DNA from: Halobaculum sp. MBLA0143
GTDB lineage: Archaea; Halobacteriota; Halobacteria; Halobacteriales; Haloferacaceae
Direction of reading: 5' to 3'
Assembly (NCBI RefSeq): GCF_041361465.1
Contig: NZ_JBGKAC010000001.1
Location: 2,666,001-2,730,000, forward strand
Length of the DNA stretch: 64,000 nt
Shown here: piece by piece, positions 9,290 through 16,732 of the stretch
How positions within the stretch are numbered: the first letter of the stretch is position 1
Layout of the letters: each line of letters opens with the position of its first letter
Notes under the pieces: model-generated
What the model saw: only the letters and a program-made list of their open reading frames with translations
What the model was told of the DNA's origin: nothing
The model's database searches: none
Translations under genes and position numbers: made by a program

Positions 9290-10239
9290 TCTCGGAGTCC
9301 GCCGTCGTCGTGCTCTTCGCTGCGGTCGCGCGTCTCCAGTTGTTCGATCCGGTCCAGCAGTTCGTCGTGGAGAGTGACGACCAGGTCCGACAGCGTCGCG
9401 AACACGAGAAACTGGATCCCGAGGATGATGAGCGTGCCGCCGGCGAACGCCAACACCTCGTGTGAGATCCGGCGGAACAGCCACTCGTAGGCGACGTACA
9501 CCTCGATCAGCCCGCCGAGCAGCCCCGAGACGACTCCGACGCTCCCGAAGTAGAACAGTGGGTTGGAGGTCTTGGCCTTCCGGTAGAGCGCGGCGAGGAT
9601 GATCCAGCCGTCCTTGATCGGGTGGAGGTTGGTGCTGGAGCCGTCCGGGCGCGGGAGGTAGGTGATCGGGACGACCGCGACGGACTGGCCGCGGCGGGCA
9701 CACTCCACGGACATCTCCGTCTCGATCCCGAAGCCGTCCGCGCGGAGTCGGAGCCGTCGGAACGACTCGACGGTGAACGCCCGGTAGCCGGAGAGGATGT
9801 CGGCGTAGTCTTCGCCGTGGATCAGCCGGAACAGCCGGTTGAACACGGAGTTGCCGACGTCGTTGAACCGGGTCATGGCGTCCTCGTGGATGTCGCCGTA
9901 GCGGTCGCCGACGACGTGGTCGGCGCCCTCGAACAACGGCTGCAACATCGCGTCGGCGTCGGACGGCTGGTACGTGCAGTCGGCGTCCGCCAGGAGCACG
10001 TACGGTCGGTCGACGTGTTCGGCGACCGCCTCCCGGACGGCTTGGCCCTTGCCGCTGCCGGACTGGATCTCGACGCGGGCGCCGGCCTCCCGGGCGAGTT
10101 CGCGGGTGTCGTCGGCGGAGCCGCCGTCGATCACGAGAACGTCGTCGAACCCCGCGTCGCGGAAACCGGTCACGATCTGCTCGACCGTCTCGGCCTCCTC
10201 GTACGTGGGCAACAACACGGTGACGGCCTCGTGGTCCAT
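9286..10239 (-). CDS. aglJ: AglJ-like dolichol-phosphate glycosyltransferase (GT2)
   Basis: The 317-residue protein has a GT2/DPM1-like catalytic domain with LLPTYEEAETV at residues 9-19, the acidic nucleotide-sugar motif LADADCTY near residue 92, and QSVAVVPITY further on. Two hydrophobic helices near the C-terminus (YFGSVGVVSGLLGGLIEV and AGGTLIILGIQFLVF) anchor it in the membrane. This matches AglJ, which adds the first hexose to dolichol phosphate in haloarchaeal N-glycosylation. The ATG at 10239 is chosen because upstream in-frame sequence is the repetitive extragenic element. Gene identity is likely but not certain, since other DPM1-like enzymes share this layout. Confidence 0.75.
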   Translation of the reverse strand: MDHEAVTVLLPTYEEAETVEQIVTGFRDAGFDDVLVIDGGSADDTRELAREAGARVEIQSGSGKGQAVREAVAEHVDRPYVLLADADCTYQPSDADAMLQPLFEGADHVVGDRYGDIHEDAMTRFNDVGNSVFNRLFRLIHGEDYADILSGYRAFTVESFRRLRLRADGFGIETEMSVECARRGQSVAVVPITYLPRPDGSSTNLHPIKDGWIILAALYRKAKTSNPLFYFGSVGVVSGLLGGLIEVYVAYEWLFRRISHEVLAFAGGTLIILGIQFLVFATLSDLVVTLHDELLDRIEQLETRDRSEEHDDGGLRD

Positions 10240-10259
10240 CACCGGAGGGTGTGGGGGGA

Positions 10260-10468
10260 GTTGCAAAACCGTTCCGGAGTGCGAGGCGCGCGGCGAACGG
10301 AGTGAGCCGCGTGCCTCGAAAACGCGAGCGGGGAGTGAGGCGGGACCGAAGGTCCCGCTGACTCGGGCGGCGCAGCCGCCCGACCGCAGCGACCCGCGAG
10401 CGCGTCGGCGCGAGCGAAGCGACCCCCGCGCCTCGAAGACGCGAGCGAGGCCTGTGTTCGAACCGCGC
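10260..10468. repeat. Extragenic palindrome-rich repetitive element
   Basis: The gap between the glycosyltransferase start and the peptidase stop is a mosaic of short repeats. An 18-mer of the form GCCTCGAARACGCGAGCG occurs at 10313-10330 and 10430-10447. Two small perfect hairpins follow one another: CGGGACCGAAGGTCCCG at 10341-10357 and GGGCGGCGCAGCCGCCC at 10365-10381. GAGCGAAGCGA and GAACGGAGTGAG strings are scattered through it; the same vocabulary recurs after tRNA-Pro (20174-20250) and near 43500. It looks like a dispersed noncoding element. Confidence 0.6.
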
Positions 10469-11722
10469 TCACTCCAACTCCCGCACGCGAGGAGTCGAGC
10501 CGAACGGGTACGGCTGGAGGAGCTCGTAGCCGTCCTCGCGGACGACGACGAGGTCCTCGAGCCGGACACCACCCTCTTCGGGGTCGTACACCCCGGGTTC
10601 GACGGTGATCACGTCGCCGGCGGCGAGCACCGCGTCGCCGGACAGCGACGGCGGCTCGTGGAGCGAGAGTCCGACGCCGTGGCCCGTCGAGTGGGTGAAC
10701 CCGACCGTGTCGGAGTCGATTCGGAAGCCGTGGGCGGCCAGCTCCGCGGCGGCTTCCTCGTGGACGGTCGCGGCGGCGACGCCGGCGCCGTCGGCCAGTT
10801 CGGCCAGTGCGGCCTCGCGGGCAGCCTCACAGGCGACGTACGCGCGGCGGTCCCAGCCGCCGTCGGAGCTGACGACGAACGTCCGCGTGATGTCGGCGTA
10901 GTAGCCCGCCGGACCGCGCGGCGAGAGGTCGATCAGGACGGTCTCGCTTGGACGAATCCGGTCGTCACCGACGTAGTGGAGGTCGGCGGCCGTCTCGCCG
11001 GCGCCGATCACGCTGTTGCCGGCCGGCGCGACCCCGGCGGCCGCGAGGACGGACTCCGCCTGGCGGCGGAGCCGTTCCGTCGTCAGCGGTCGGCCGTCCC
11101 AGCGGAGCTCGTCGCCGTCCGCGACCGCCTCCGCGAGCACGGTCTCGGCGCGGGCGAGCCCGAGTGCGGCCGCCCGTTGGACGCGGCGGTGACAGTCGAT
11201 CTCCGTCTCCGTCTTCCGACAGCGGGCCTCGCCGACGGCGGTCGTGGCCGTCACCTCGAACCCGGCGCGCTGGAGGTACGCGACCGCCTCGTGGGGAATC
11301 TGAGACGGGACGTGGAGTTCGATGTCGGAGACATCGCCTTCGATGTCAGAGACATCGCCTTCGATGTCAGAGACATCGCCCTCGACGTCGGAGAGCCTGT
11401 CCCCGACGCCCGCGTCCGTCAACACCGCCGCGGCGCGTTCGCCCGCGGGGCGACCGGTCGTCGCCGTCTCCACCTGGTCGCCGGGGAACTCTCGGCGAGC
11501 CTGGTCGGCGAACAACGACGGCGCACACAGTGTCGTCCGAGGGCCGTCGACACCCGGAACGGCGACGAAGGCGTACGGGCGGTCCGGGCCGCGAAACCGC
11601 GTGAGGTACCGCAGGTCGTCGTCCGTCCGGTCGCCGACGTGGACGAACGGGAGGTGGTCGGTCAGTGGGTCGTAGGCCGTCGTCGGGGCAGGCGTCGCGG
11701 GGGCGTCGTGCCCGTCGGTCAC
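10469..11722 (-). CDS. M24 family metallopeptidase (Xaa-Pro peptidase-like)
   Basis: The 417-residue protein has an N-terminal creatinase-like domain (residues 1-175) and a pita-bread M24 domain. The five expected metal ligands are visible: Asp in LIDLSPRG, Asp in YYADITRTF, His in HSTGHGVGLS, Glu in VEPGVYDP and Glu in VRLEDLVV. It should remove N-terminal residues preceding proline, in the cytoplasm. Start is GTG at 11722 (VTDGHDAP). A 21-bp tandem repeat at 11318-11380 encodes three copies of GDVSDIE between the two domains, in a linker region where normal family members have none. Confidence 0.87.
   Translation of the reverse strand: MTDGHDAPATPAPTTAYDPLTDHLPFVHVGDRTDDDLRYLTRFRGPDRPYAFVAVPGVDGPRTTLCAPSLFADQARREFPGDQVETATTGRPAGERAAAVLTDAGVGDRLSDVEGDVSDIEGDVSDIEGDVSDIELHVPSQIPHEAVAYLQRAGFEVTATTAVGEARCRKTETEIDCHRRVQRAAALGLARAETVLAEAVADGDELRWDGRPLTTERLRRQAESVLAAAGVAPAGNSVIGAGETAADLHYVGDDRIRPSETVLIDLSPRGPAGYYADITRTFVVSSDGGWDRRAYVACEAAREAALAELADGAGVAAATVHEEAAAELAAHGFRIDSDTVGFTHSTGHGVGLSLHEPPSLSGDAVLAAGDVITVEPGVYDPEEGGVRLEDLVVVREDGYELLQPYPFGSTPRVRELE
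11318..11396. repeat. 21-bp tandem repeat inside the M24 peptidase gene
   Basis: Three nearly identical 21-bp units (11318-11338, 11339-11359, 11360-11380) are followed by a partial fourth. They encode an acidic heptapeptide array, GDVSDIE x3, on the minus strand without breaking the frame. Confidence 0.85.
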
Positions 11723-11771
11723 GCTCGTGACCCGGGACGCGACGGTAAAAAGGGAGTCGTTCGAGCGGGCG

Positions 11772-13625
11772 TCACTCCGCCTCGGGCTCGACGGTCTCGC
11801 CGTCGTCGGCGATCTCGCCGAGGACCTCGGTCGGGGGCTCCTCGCGGAGTTCGTTCTCCAGGACGACACTGATCGGCAGTGTCGGCGCGCCGTCGATCAG
11901 GTTCTCCAACATGACGAGCCGTTCGCGGGCGCGCGACATCCCGACGTAGAACACACGGCGTTCGTTGTCCGTCAGGACGGGAACCGGGTCGGTCGTCTTG
12001 GTGAACTCGTCGACACCCTCCACCTCGACGTCGTTCTGGGCGGCCTGGGCGGCCATCTGCTCGACCACCTTCTCCGTGAGGTCCGTGGTGACGAACACGT
12101 GGTCGGCCTCACGACCCTTCGCGGAGTGGATCGTTCCCAGACGGACGCGGTCGGGGTCCATCCCGTCGTAGTCACCCGGGAAGTACGCCTTCAGCGACTT
12201 CCGTTGGAAGGAGGTGATCTTGCGGGCCATGTCCGCGGCGCTGGCGGGGCCGGGCATGAACGGGATGCGCTCGGATACGTCCTCGGGCGACAGGGGAATC
12301 TCCGCGAGGTCGTCCTCTTCGGAGGTCTCCTCCACCTCGTCCAAGAAGTCGTACAGCTCCTCGCGGTCGGCCGTCCCGAACGCGGACTCCTGGAGGATGT
12401 CGGCCAGCCGGCGGGCCTCCAGCGCGGTCAGTGCCTCGTCGCGGTCCACCTTCTCGATGGCCCGGACGTAGTCCGTGAGTCGGTCCGTCCACATCCGTTG
12501 GTCCGTGAGACAGGAGAACGGGATCCCCTCGGTGATGAACTGGTCGATGAACTGGAACATCTGGTAGCGGGCGCGGAACAACACCATCAGGGTGTCGTCG
12601 TCCGTCTCGCGGACGGTGCCACGGACGTTCCGCACCAGATCGAGGATGGACGGAGACTCGACGGCCTCGACGCGGCCGCCCTCCTTGCGCGGTTCGAGGT
12701 CCTTCTCCTGGCGCTTGTCGATGTGACGGACCTCGCGGTTGACCACGTTGAGGATCTTCGAGGGGAGTCGGTAGGAGTTGGGGAGCACCTCGTCGTCGTC
12801 GACACGGGTGTCCAACAGGAGGTCCGGGTCTGCACCCTGCCAGGCGTACACGACCTGGTCGTCGTCGCCGGCGATGAGACACTGCTCCATGTGGGGCCGC
12901 CACTCCTCGTACACCTTGTACTGGAGCGTGGTGATGTCCTGGAACTCGTCGATCACGAGGTAGTCGACGTTCGGGAGCAGCGAGCGCTGGTGCACTCGTT
13001 CCAGCATATCGGCGAAGCCGACCACGTCGTCTTCACCCTTGTAGTTGCGCCAGCCGCGAATCGCCTCCGGGACACTCACGCGGTCGTCGTCGAACGGCCA
13101 GGTCGGGGTGTACTTGTTCCCGTCCTGTGCCTCCGGGTCGATGTCCGGCGGCAGCCGCACCTCCTCTTCGTCCCACTGGAACGGCACGTCGTACCAGTCG
13201 GCCACGTCGCGGTTCGTCCGCTGGAGCCACTGGGAGGTGGCGATGATCTTGTTGCCGAGCGTAGTCGAGCGGGCCGTCCGCCGACCGGCCCCGGAGTACT
13301 CGTCTTCGAACTCCAGGCCGAACTCGTCGCAGAACTCCTCTTTCTCGTCTTCTCCCACCACGTCGCCCCGAGAGAGGTCGAGGAGTTCGTACGCCTTCGC
13401 GTGCATCGTGCAGACGTTGCCCTGGAGGTGTCGCGGTGTCGTGTCGAGCCGCTCGGCGAGGCGTTCGCGCACCTCGGCGGCCGCCGCTCGCGTGTACGAG
13501 ACGACGAGTACGTCTCGCACCTCCACGTCGTCCTGCTCGAGGAGACCCTCGACCCGGTCCAGCAGCGCGGTCGTCTTCCCGCTGCCGGGGCCTCCGAACA
13601 GGCGTGTCACCGTTGGGTCGCTCAT
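11772..13625 (-). CDS. UvrD/Rep-family SF1 helicase
   Basis: The 617-residue protein carries the SF1A helicase motifs in order. Motif I is GGPGSGKTTALL at residues 11-22, motif II is LVIDEFQDIT, motif III is IAGDDDQVVYAWQGAD, motif V is TIHSAKGREADHVFV and motif VI is VGMSRARERLV. It should unwind DNA 3'-5' in repair or replication restart. It is shorter than bacterial UvrD (about 720) and has reduced 2B insertions. The ATG at 13625 is supported by a TATA element, CTTATATTTC on the minus strand, centred 27 bp upstream. Confidence 0.9.
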   Translation of the reverse strand: MSDPTVTRLFGGPGSGKTTALLDRVEGLLEQDDVEVRDVLVVSYTRAAAAEVRERLAERLDTTPRHLQGNVCTMHAKAYELLDLSRGDVVGEDEKEEFCDEFGLEFEDEYSGAGRRTARSTTLGNKIIATSQWLQRTNRDVADWYDVPFQWDEEEVRLPPDIDPEAQDGNKYTPTWPFDDDRVSVPEAIRGWRNYKGEDDVVGFADMLERVHQRSLLPNVDYLVIDEFQDITTLQYKVYEEWRPHMEQCLIAGDDDQVVYAWQGADPDLLLDTRVDDDEVLPNSYRLPSKILNVVNREVRHIDKRQEKDLEPRKEGGRVEAVESPSILDLVRNVRGTVRETDDDTLMVLFRARYQMFQFIDQFITEGIPFSCLTDQRMWTDRLTDYVRAIEKVDRDEALTALEARRLADILQESAFGTADREELYDFLDEVEETSEEDDLAEIPLSPEDVSERIPFMPGPASAADMARKITSFQRKSLKAYFPGDYDGMDPDRVRLGTIHSAKGREADHVFVTTDLTEKVVEQMAAQAAQNDVEVEGVDEFTKTTDPVPVLTDNERRVFYVGMSRARERLVMLENLIDGAPTLPISVVLENELREEPPTEVLGEIADDGETVEPEAE

Positions 13626-13646
13626 CAGGGACACACACGGTGTGGT

Positions 13647-13656
13647 GAAATATAAG
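13647..13656 (-). promoter_or_regulatory. TATA element for UvrD-like helicase
   Basis: CTTATATTTC (minus strand) is centred about 27 bp from the ATG at 13625, which implies a leaderless transcript. Confidence 0.55.
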
Positions 13657-13915
13657 CCCCGTGGCTCCAGCCGGCCCTCACCCGGGTGAAACGCCCGTTC
13701 AGCCGGGGCTGAGAAACGGCCGTCTCCGGGGCGCTCGCACCGGCGAACGGGCCGTTCGTCGGACGAGGGCGCTTCGAAGTGTTCAAGACGGGGCGTGAAG
13801 AAGGGGAAGCAACTCGCCGGCCAGTGGGCCGCCGGCGGGCACCCGGTACGCCGGGACGAGATGTGGCCCGCGGTGACCCCGCGGACTGAATCGCAAGCGC
13901 CCGCAGGAGACACAC

Positions 13916-14506
13916 ATGGCACGAAGCTTCTACTCCCACATCAAGGAGGCGTGGCGAGACCCGAGCGACGGGAAACTCGCCGAACTGCAGTGGCAACGGA
14001 AACAGGAGTGGCGCGACCAGGGCGCGATCGTCCGCGTCGACCGCCCGACTCGGCTGGACAAGGCCCGCGAACTGGGCTACAAGGCCAAGCAGGGGATCGT
14101 CGTCACTCGGGTGTCCGTCCGGAAGGGCAACGCCCGCAAGCAACGACACAAGGCCGGTCGTCGGTCGAAGCGCCAGGGTGTCAACCGGATCGGTCGCCGG
14201 AAGTCCACCCAGCGCATCGGCGAGGAACGGGTCTCTCGAAAGTACCCGAACCTGCGCGTGCTCGCCAGCTACTGGGTCGGTGAGGACGGCTCCCAGAAGT
14301 GGTTCGAGACGATCCTCGTGGACCCGGAGCACGCGGCCATCGAGAACGACGACGACCTCAACTGGATCTGTAGCGACGACCACAAGGGGCGTGCGTTCCG
14401 CGGACTGACGAACGCGGGCCGGAAGGGTCGCGGCCAGACGGAACGCGGCAGCGGCACGGAACACACCCGACCGTCGGTCTCGGGCGACAGTCGCCGCGGG
14501 AAATAG
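13916..14506 (+). CDS. rpl15e: 50S ribosomal protein L15e
   Basis: The 196-residue basic protein matches archaeal/eukaryotic L15e throughout, starting MARSFYSHIKEAWRDP and including GRRSKRQGVNRIGRRKSTQ and YPNLRVLASYWVGEDG. It binds 23S rRNA in the large subunit. The length is normal. It stands alone, with the helicase gene divergent upstream and an abrupt drop in GC immediately downstream at about 14510, where the accessory halocin-like locus begins. Confidence 0.97.
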   Translation: MARSFYSHIKEAWRDPSDGKLAELQWQRKQEWRDQGAIVRVDRPTRLDKARELGYKAKQGIVVTRVSVRKGNARKQRHKAGRRSKRQGVNRIGRRKSTQRIGEERVSRKYPNLRVLASYWVGEDGSQKWFETILVDPEHAAIENDDDLNWICSDDHKGRAFRGLTNAGRKGRGQTERGSGTEHTRPSVSGDSRRGK

Positions 14507-14557
14507 AAGCAGGAAGCAGAAGTATTCACTTTACGGCCATATGAGATTTTTCTGTCT

Positions 14558-15399
14558 CTAACTTATAGAGTAGTCATTACACTCCCACTCTGGTCCCACT
14601 TTCCCATCGCAACTGACGTGCTCTTCCGAATCGGGAACGTAACCCGCTCCGCCGGATGGTTCGGTGAACTTTGGGGCACAAACGACATCACAGTTTTTGA
14701 CAAAGCAACCAGCAAAGACAGACGAGGCATGACCGAGAGCACAGGCCAGGCATGCGGGAATATTACCGGTGATACACGAGGCACACCCGATACTAGTTCC
14801 TAACAGCCCAAGTATACAGGAGGTTCTTGGGAATTCGTAACAATAGAGCTTGAAATTCCAGTTCCACATGTAGAATCAGTTGTAGCGCCGTTGCTTTCTC
14901 TAGTTATAGATCCAGTACTAAGAACTTCAACATTTTGCCGTTTTACTCGGTAAGACCGGAACTCCGCCGCCTCCCCTTGTATTGATAGCTCCGAGATGAA
15001 TGTTGTATCCTTGGAGTCCGATTTTGAAGCCTTTACCTCTGTATCACTCCACACTAGTTCTATTCGTTCGACACTTTCATGTTTTCTGATTTTCTCTGCT
15101 CTCTCAAAGGGAACAACAGCAGTGGTCATTTGTCCACTGTTCTGCCTGAGTTCTTCCGAAGCTCCTAGATTGTTCACATCGAACTCAAACACTGATGTCG
15201 ATGCGAACTGTGGGTCCCACCCGCGAGAGCGAGCAAATTCAACGAGACGATTCACCTCTGAGTCTTCTCGAAGATGTCTGATAACCTCAGCCTGTTTGCC
15301 ATCGCTGACTCGGTTTGAATCAGCAGACGCAGCTGACGAAAGTCCGCCAGTACCTACGATACCAGCTCCAACAGCACGCAGTGCTTCTCGTCTGCTCAC
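14558..15399 (-). pseudogene. Halocin C8-like precursor (Tat signal, immunity-type region, Cys-rich peptide), frameshifted
   Basis: The first part (GTG 15399 to TAG 14800, 199 residues) has a twin-arginine signal, SRREALRAVGAGIVGTG, then a soluble domain. A second frame, open from about 14869 to 14558, encodes a Cys-rich region: SCILGLLGTSIGCASCITG, then ACLACALGHASSVFAGC, then CDVVCAP. This is the hydrophobic, evenly Cys-spaced pattern of the halocin C8 peptide, which is cleaved from the C-terminus of a Tat-exported precursor whose N-terminal part is the immunity protein. The two frames fit together with one base gained or lost near 14825-14835 (CCCAAGAACCTCC). A TATA element (GTATTATG, minus, 15422-15429) is 26 bp upstream. 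I read this as a broken halocin gene or a sequence error. The assignment is by pattern, not by alignment. Confidence 0.65.
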
Positions 15400-15421
15400 A
15401 TCACTGCCAGTTTTTTTCCGT

Positions 15422-15429
15422 CATAATAC
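15422..15429 (-). promoter_or_regulatory. TATA element for the halocin-like gene
   Basis: GTATTATG on the minus strand lies about 26 bp upstream of the GTG start at 15399 and supports that start and leaderless transcription. Confidence 0.5.
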
Positions 15430-15552
15430 GACCTATGCTTCTCTGTCTTGGTAAACTTTTCTCTGGTTCTCACACTATGCTGCTGCTACTGTCCTATTTT
15501 ATGTTAGTTATTTATTGACTTCTTTATCAAAGCATATTTATCTGCACAGACA

Positions 15553-15888
15553 ATGTTAGTACCCATGGTCAAAGCGTTCAACAGCATCATTTCTACTACC
15601 ACCACTTTTTTTCTGCTCGTTATCTCTGCTGCGTATATTCCAGATTCGATTTCAGCAGTTTTTAATTTGGGGCCAGCACTAGTTGCGTTCTTTATTCTCT
15701 TTTCAGCATTTGTATTTTTTATATCCCTTTTATCCGGGAGTTCAGTAGTGGCACTTTTGCTATCAGCAGCAATTATTGTAGCTATAGCTGCTCTCACTAG
15801 CTCCAAAAGCAGTGCTATCGCTTCCATCTCTATTGCACTTGCCACTGTTGGTATTTGTCAACTATATGTGCTATTCACGAGTCGTTAG
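15553..15888 (+). CDS. Small hydrophobic membrane protein, unknown
   Basis: The 111-residue product is almost entirely hydrophobic, with four candidate membrane helices (around residues 13-32, 37-60, 63-82 and 88-107). The DNA is AT-rich like the divergent halocin-like gene. A TATA-like TCTTTATCA sits about 27 bp before the ATG at 15553; an ATG four codons later is an alternative. A 113-codon frame on the opposite strand covers the same DNA but has no such promoter and a mixed composition. The position suggests a role with the halocin-like gene, such as immunity or export, but nothing in the sequence proves it. Confidence 0.5.
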   Translation: MLVPMVKAFNSIISTTTTFFLLVISAAYIPDSISAVFNLGPALVAFFILFSAFVFFISLLSGSSVVALLLSAAIIVAIAALTSSKSSAIASISIALATVGICQLYVLFTSR

Positions 15889-15948
15889 TCACTAGAAGCC
15901 GGCCAAACTACGAATGATCATAAGTCCTGTAGCTTCAGACTGCTAAAA

Positions 15949-16030
15949 CGCCGGGAGAGGGATTTGAACCCCCGATCCCGTGAAGGAACACGCTTTCCAG
16001 GCGTGCGCCTTACCACTCGGCCATCCCGGC
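15949..16030 (-). tRNA. tRNA-Ser(GGA)
   Basis: An 82-nt cloverleaf is readable on the minus strand. The acceptor stem pairs GCCGGGA with TCCCGGC plus discriminator G, and the anticodon arm ACGCCTGGAAAGCGT gives anticodon GGA. There is a long variable arm as expected for class II tRNA-Ser and a T-arm with GGTTCAAATCC. No intron and no encoded CCA are present. Confidence 0.93.
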
Positions 16031-16059
16031 TCCGTTCCGAACTACTCGCCTTCTGCGTC

Positions 16060-16266
16060 TTAACGCTGTTCCTTCCGTGCGAACCGTCCCGACAGCCGGT
16101 AGGTGACGGCTGTCGTCGTCCCGCCGACGAGCAGGCCGATTCCCAGGAGGCCGAGGGTGCCGACGGGAAGCCGGGCGACCAACAGCACGTACCCCTGGGC
16201 GGCTACGAGGAACGACAGCGCGCCGATTGCGCCCCACAGGAGGGCGGCTCTCCGACGCGGCGTCAC
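16060..16266 (-). CDS. Small two-helix membrane protein
   Basis: The 68-residue product has two predicted membrane helices (residues 8-28 and 34-54), flanked by Arg/Lys-rich ends (MTPRRRAA, RFARKEQR) that suggest both termini face the cytoplasm. The GTG start at 16264-16266 overlaps the stop of the RidA gene by four bases (GTGA), so the two are cotranscribed and translationally coupled. I do not recognise the family. Confidence 0.7.
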   Translation of the reverse strand: MTPRRRAALLWGAIGALSFLVAAQGYVLLVARLPVGTLGLLGIGLLVGGTTTAVTYRLSGRFARKEQR

Positions 16267-16643
16267 TCCAGCGAAGCGACCGCCTCGATCTCGACGGCGA
16301 CCCCCTTCGGGAGCGCTCCCGCTTCGACGGCCGACCGCGCCGGCGGCTCCTCGTCGAAGTAGGTCGCGTACGTCTCGTTCATCTCGTCGAAGTCGGTGAT
16401 GTCGTCGAGAAACACGGTCACCTTCAGCACGTCCGTCGGCTCCGCGCCGGCCTCCGCGAGCACCGCGGTGAGGTTGTCCAAGGCGAGCTCCGTCTGCTCG
16501 GCGACGGGTGCGTCCGCCCGGAGCTCGTCGTCGGGCGTCAGCGGAATCTGTCCCGCCGTGAACAGGAGGTCGCCGTTCGTCGTCGCCTGACTGTACGCGC
16601 CCACCGCCGCGGGGGCGTCGTCGGTGGATACGACTCGCTTCAC
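16263..16643 (-). CDS. ridA: RidA family reactive-intermediate deaminase
   Basis: The 126-residue protein matches RidA/YjgF/UK114: VGAYSQATTNGDLLFTAGQIPL near the N-terminus, VFLDDITDFDEMNETY in the middle, and RSAVEAGALPKGVAVEIEA at the end, with the conserved Arg that binds the substrate carboxylate. RidA hydrolyses 2-aminoacrylate and related imines released by PLP enzymes. Threonine ammonia-lyase, the classical source of these imines, is encoded just upstream on the same strand, which fits. The GTG at 16643 (VKRVVSTDD) gives the family length; an upstream ATG at 16670 is possible. Confidence 0.9.
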   Translation of the reverse strand: MKRVVSTDDAPAAVGAYSQATTNGDLLFTAGQIPLTPDDELRADAPVAEQTELALDNLTAVLAEAGAEPTDVLKVTVFLDDITDFDEMNETYATYFDEEPPARSAVEAGALPKGVAVEIEAVASLE

Positions 16644-16732
16644 GGCGCAGGCCACGCCCGCGGTGAACATAAATCGCGGTGGAACGGGACGAGGGTGCGA
16701 TTCTATATAGCGAAATGAGATTTACGCCAGCG

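Noticed and set aside
9974-11872. Long open frame on the plus strand across the glycosyltransferase and peptidase genes
   Set aside because: It is antisense to two well-supported genes and reads as low-complexity Arg/Gly/Val-rich sequence, as expected from GC-rich DNA.
15504-15845. Minus-strand 113-codon frame opposite the hydrophobic protein
   Set aside because: No promoter at the right distance, mixed composition; the plus-strand frame has a TATA element and clear membrane helices.
16010-16237. 75-codon minus-strand frame over tRNA-Ser
   Set aside because: It runs across the tRNA and is the wrong frame of the small membrane protein gene.
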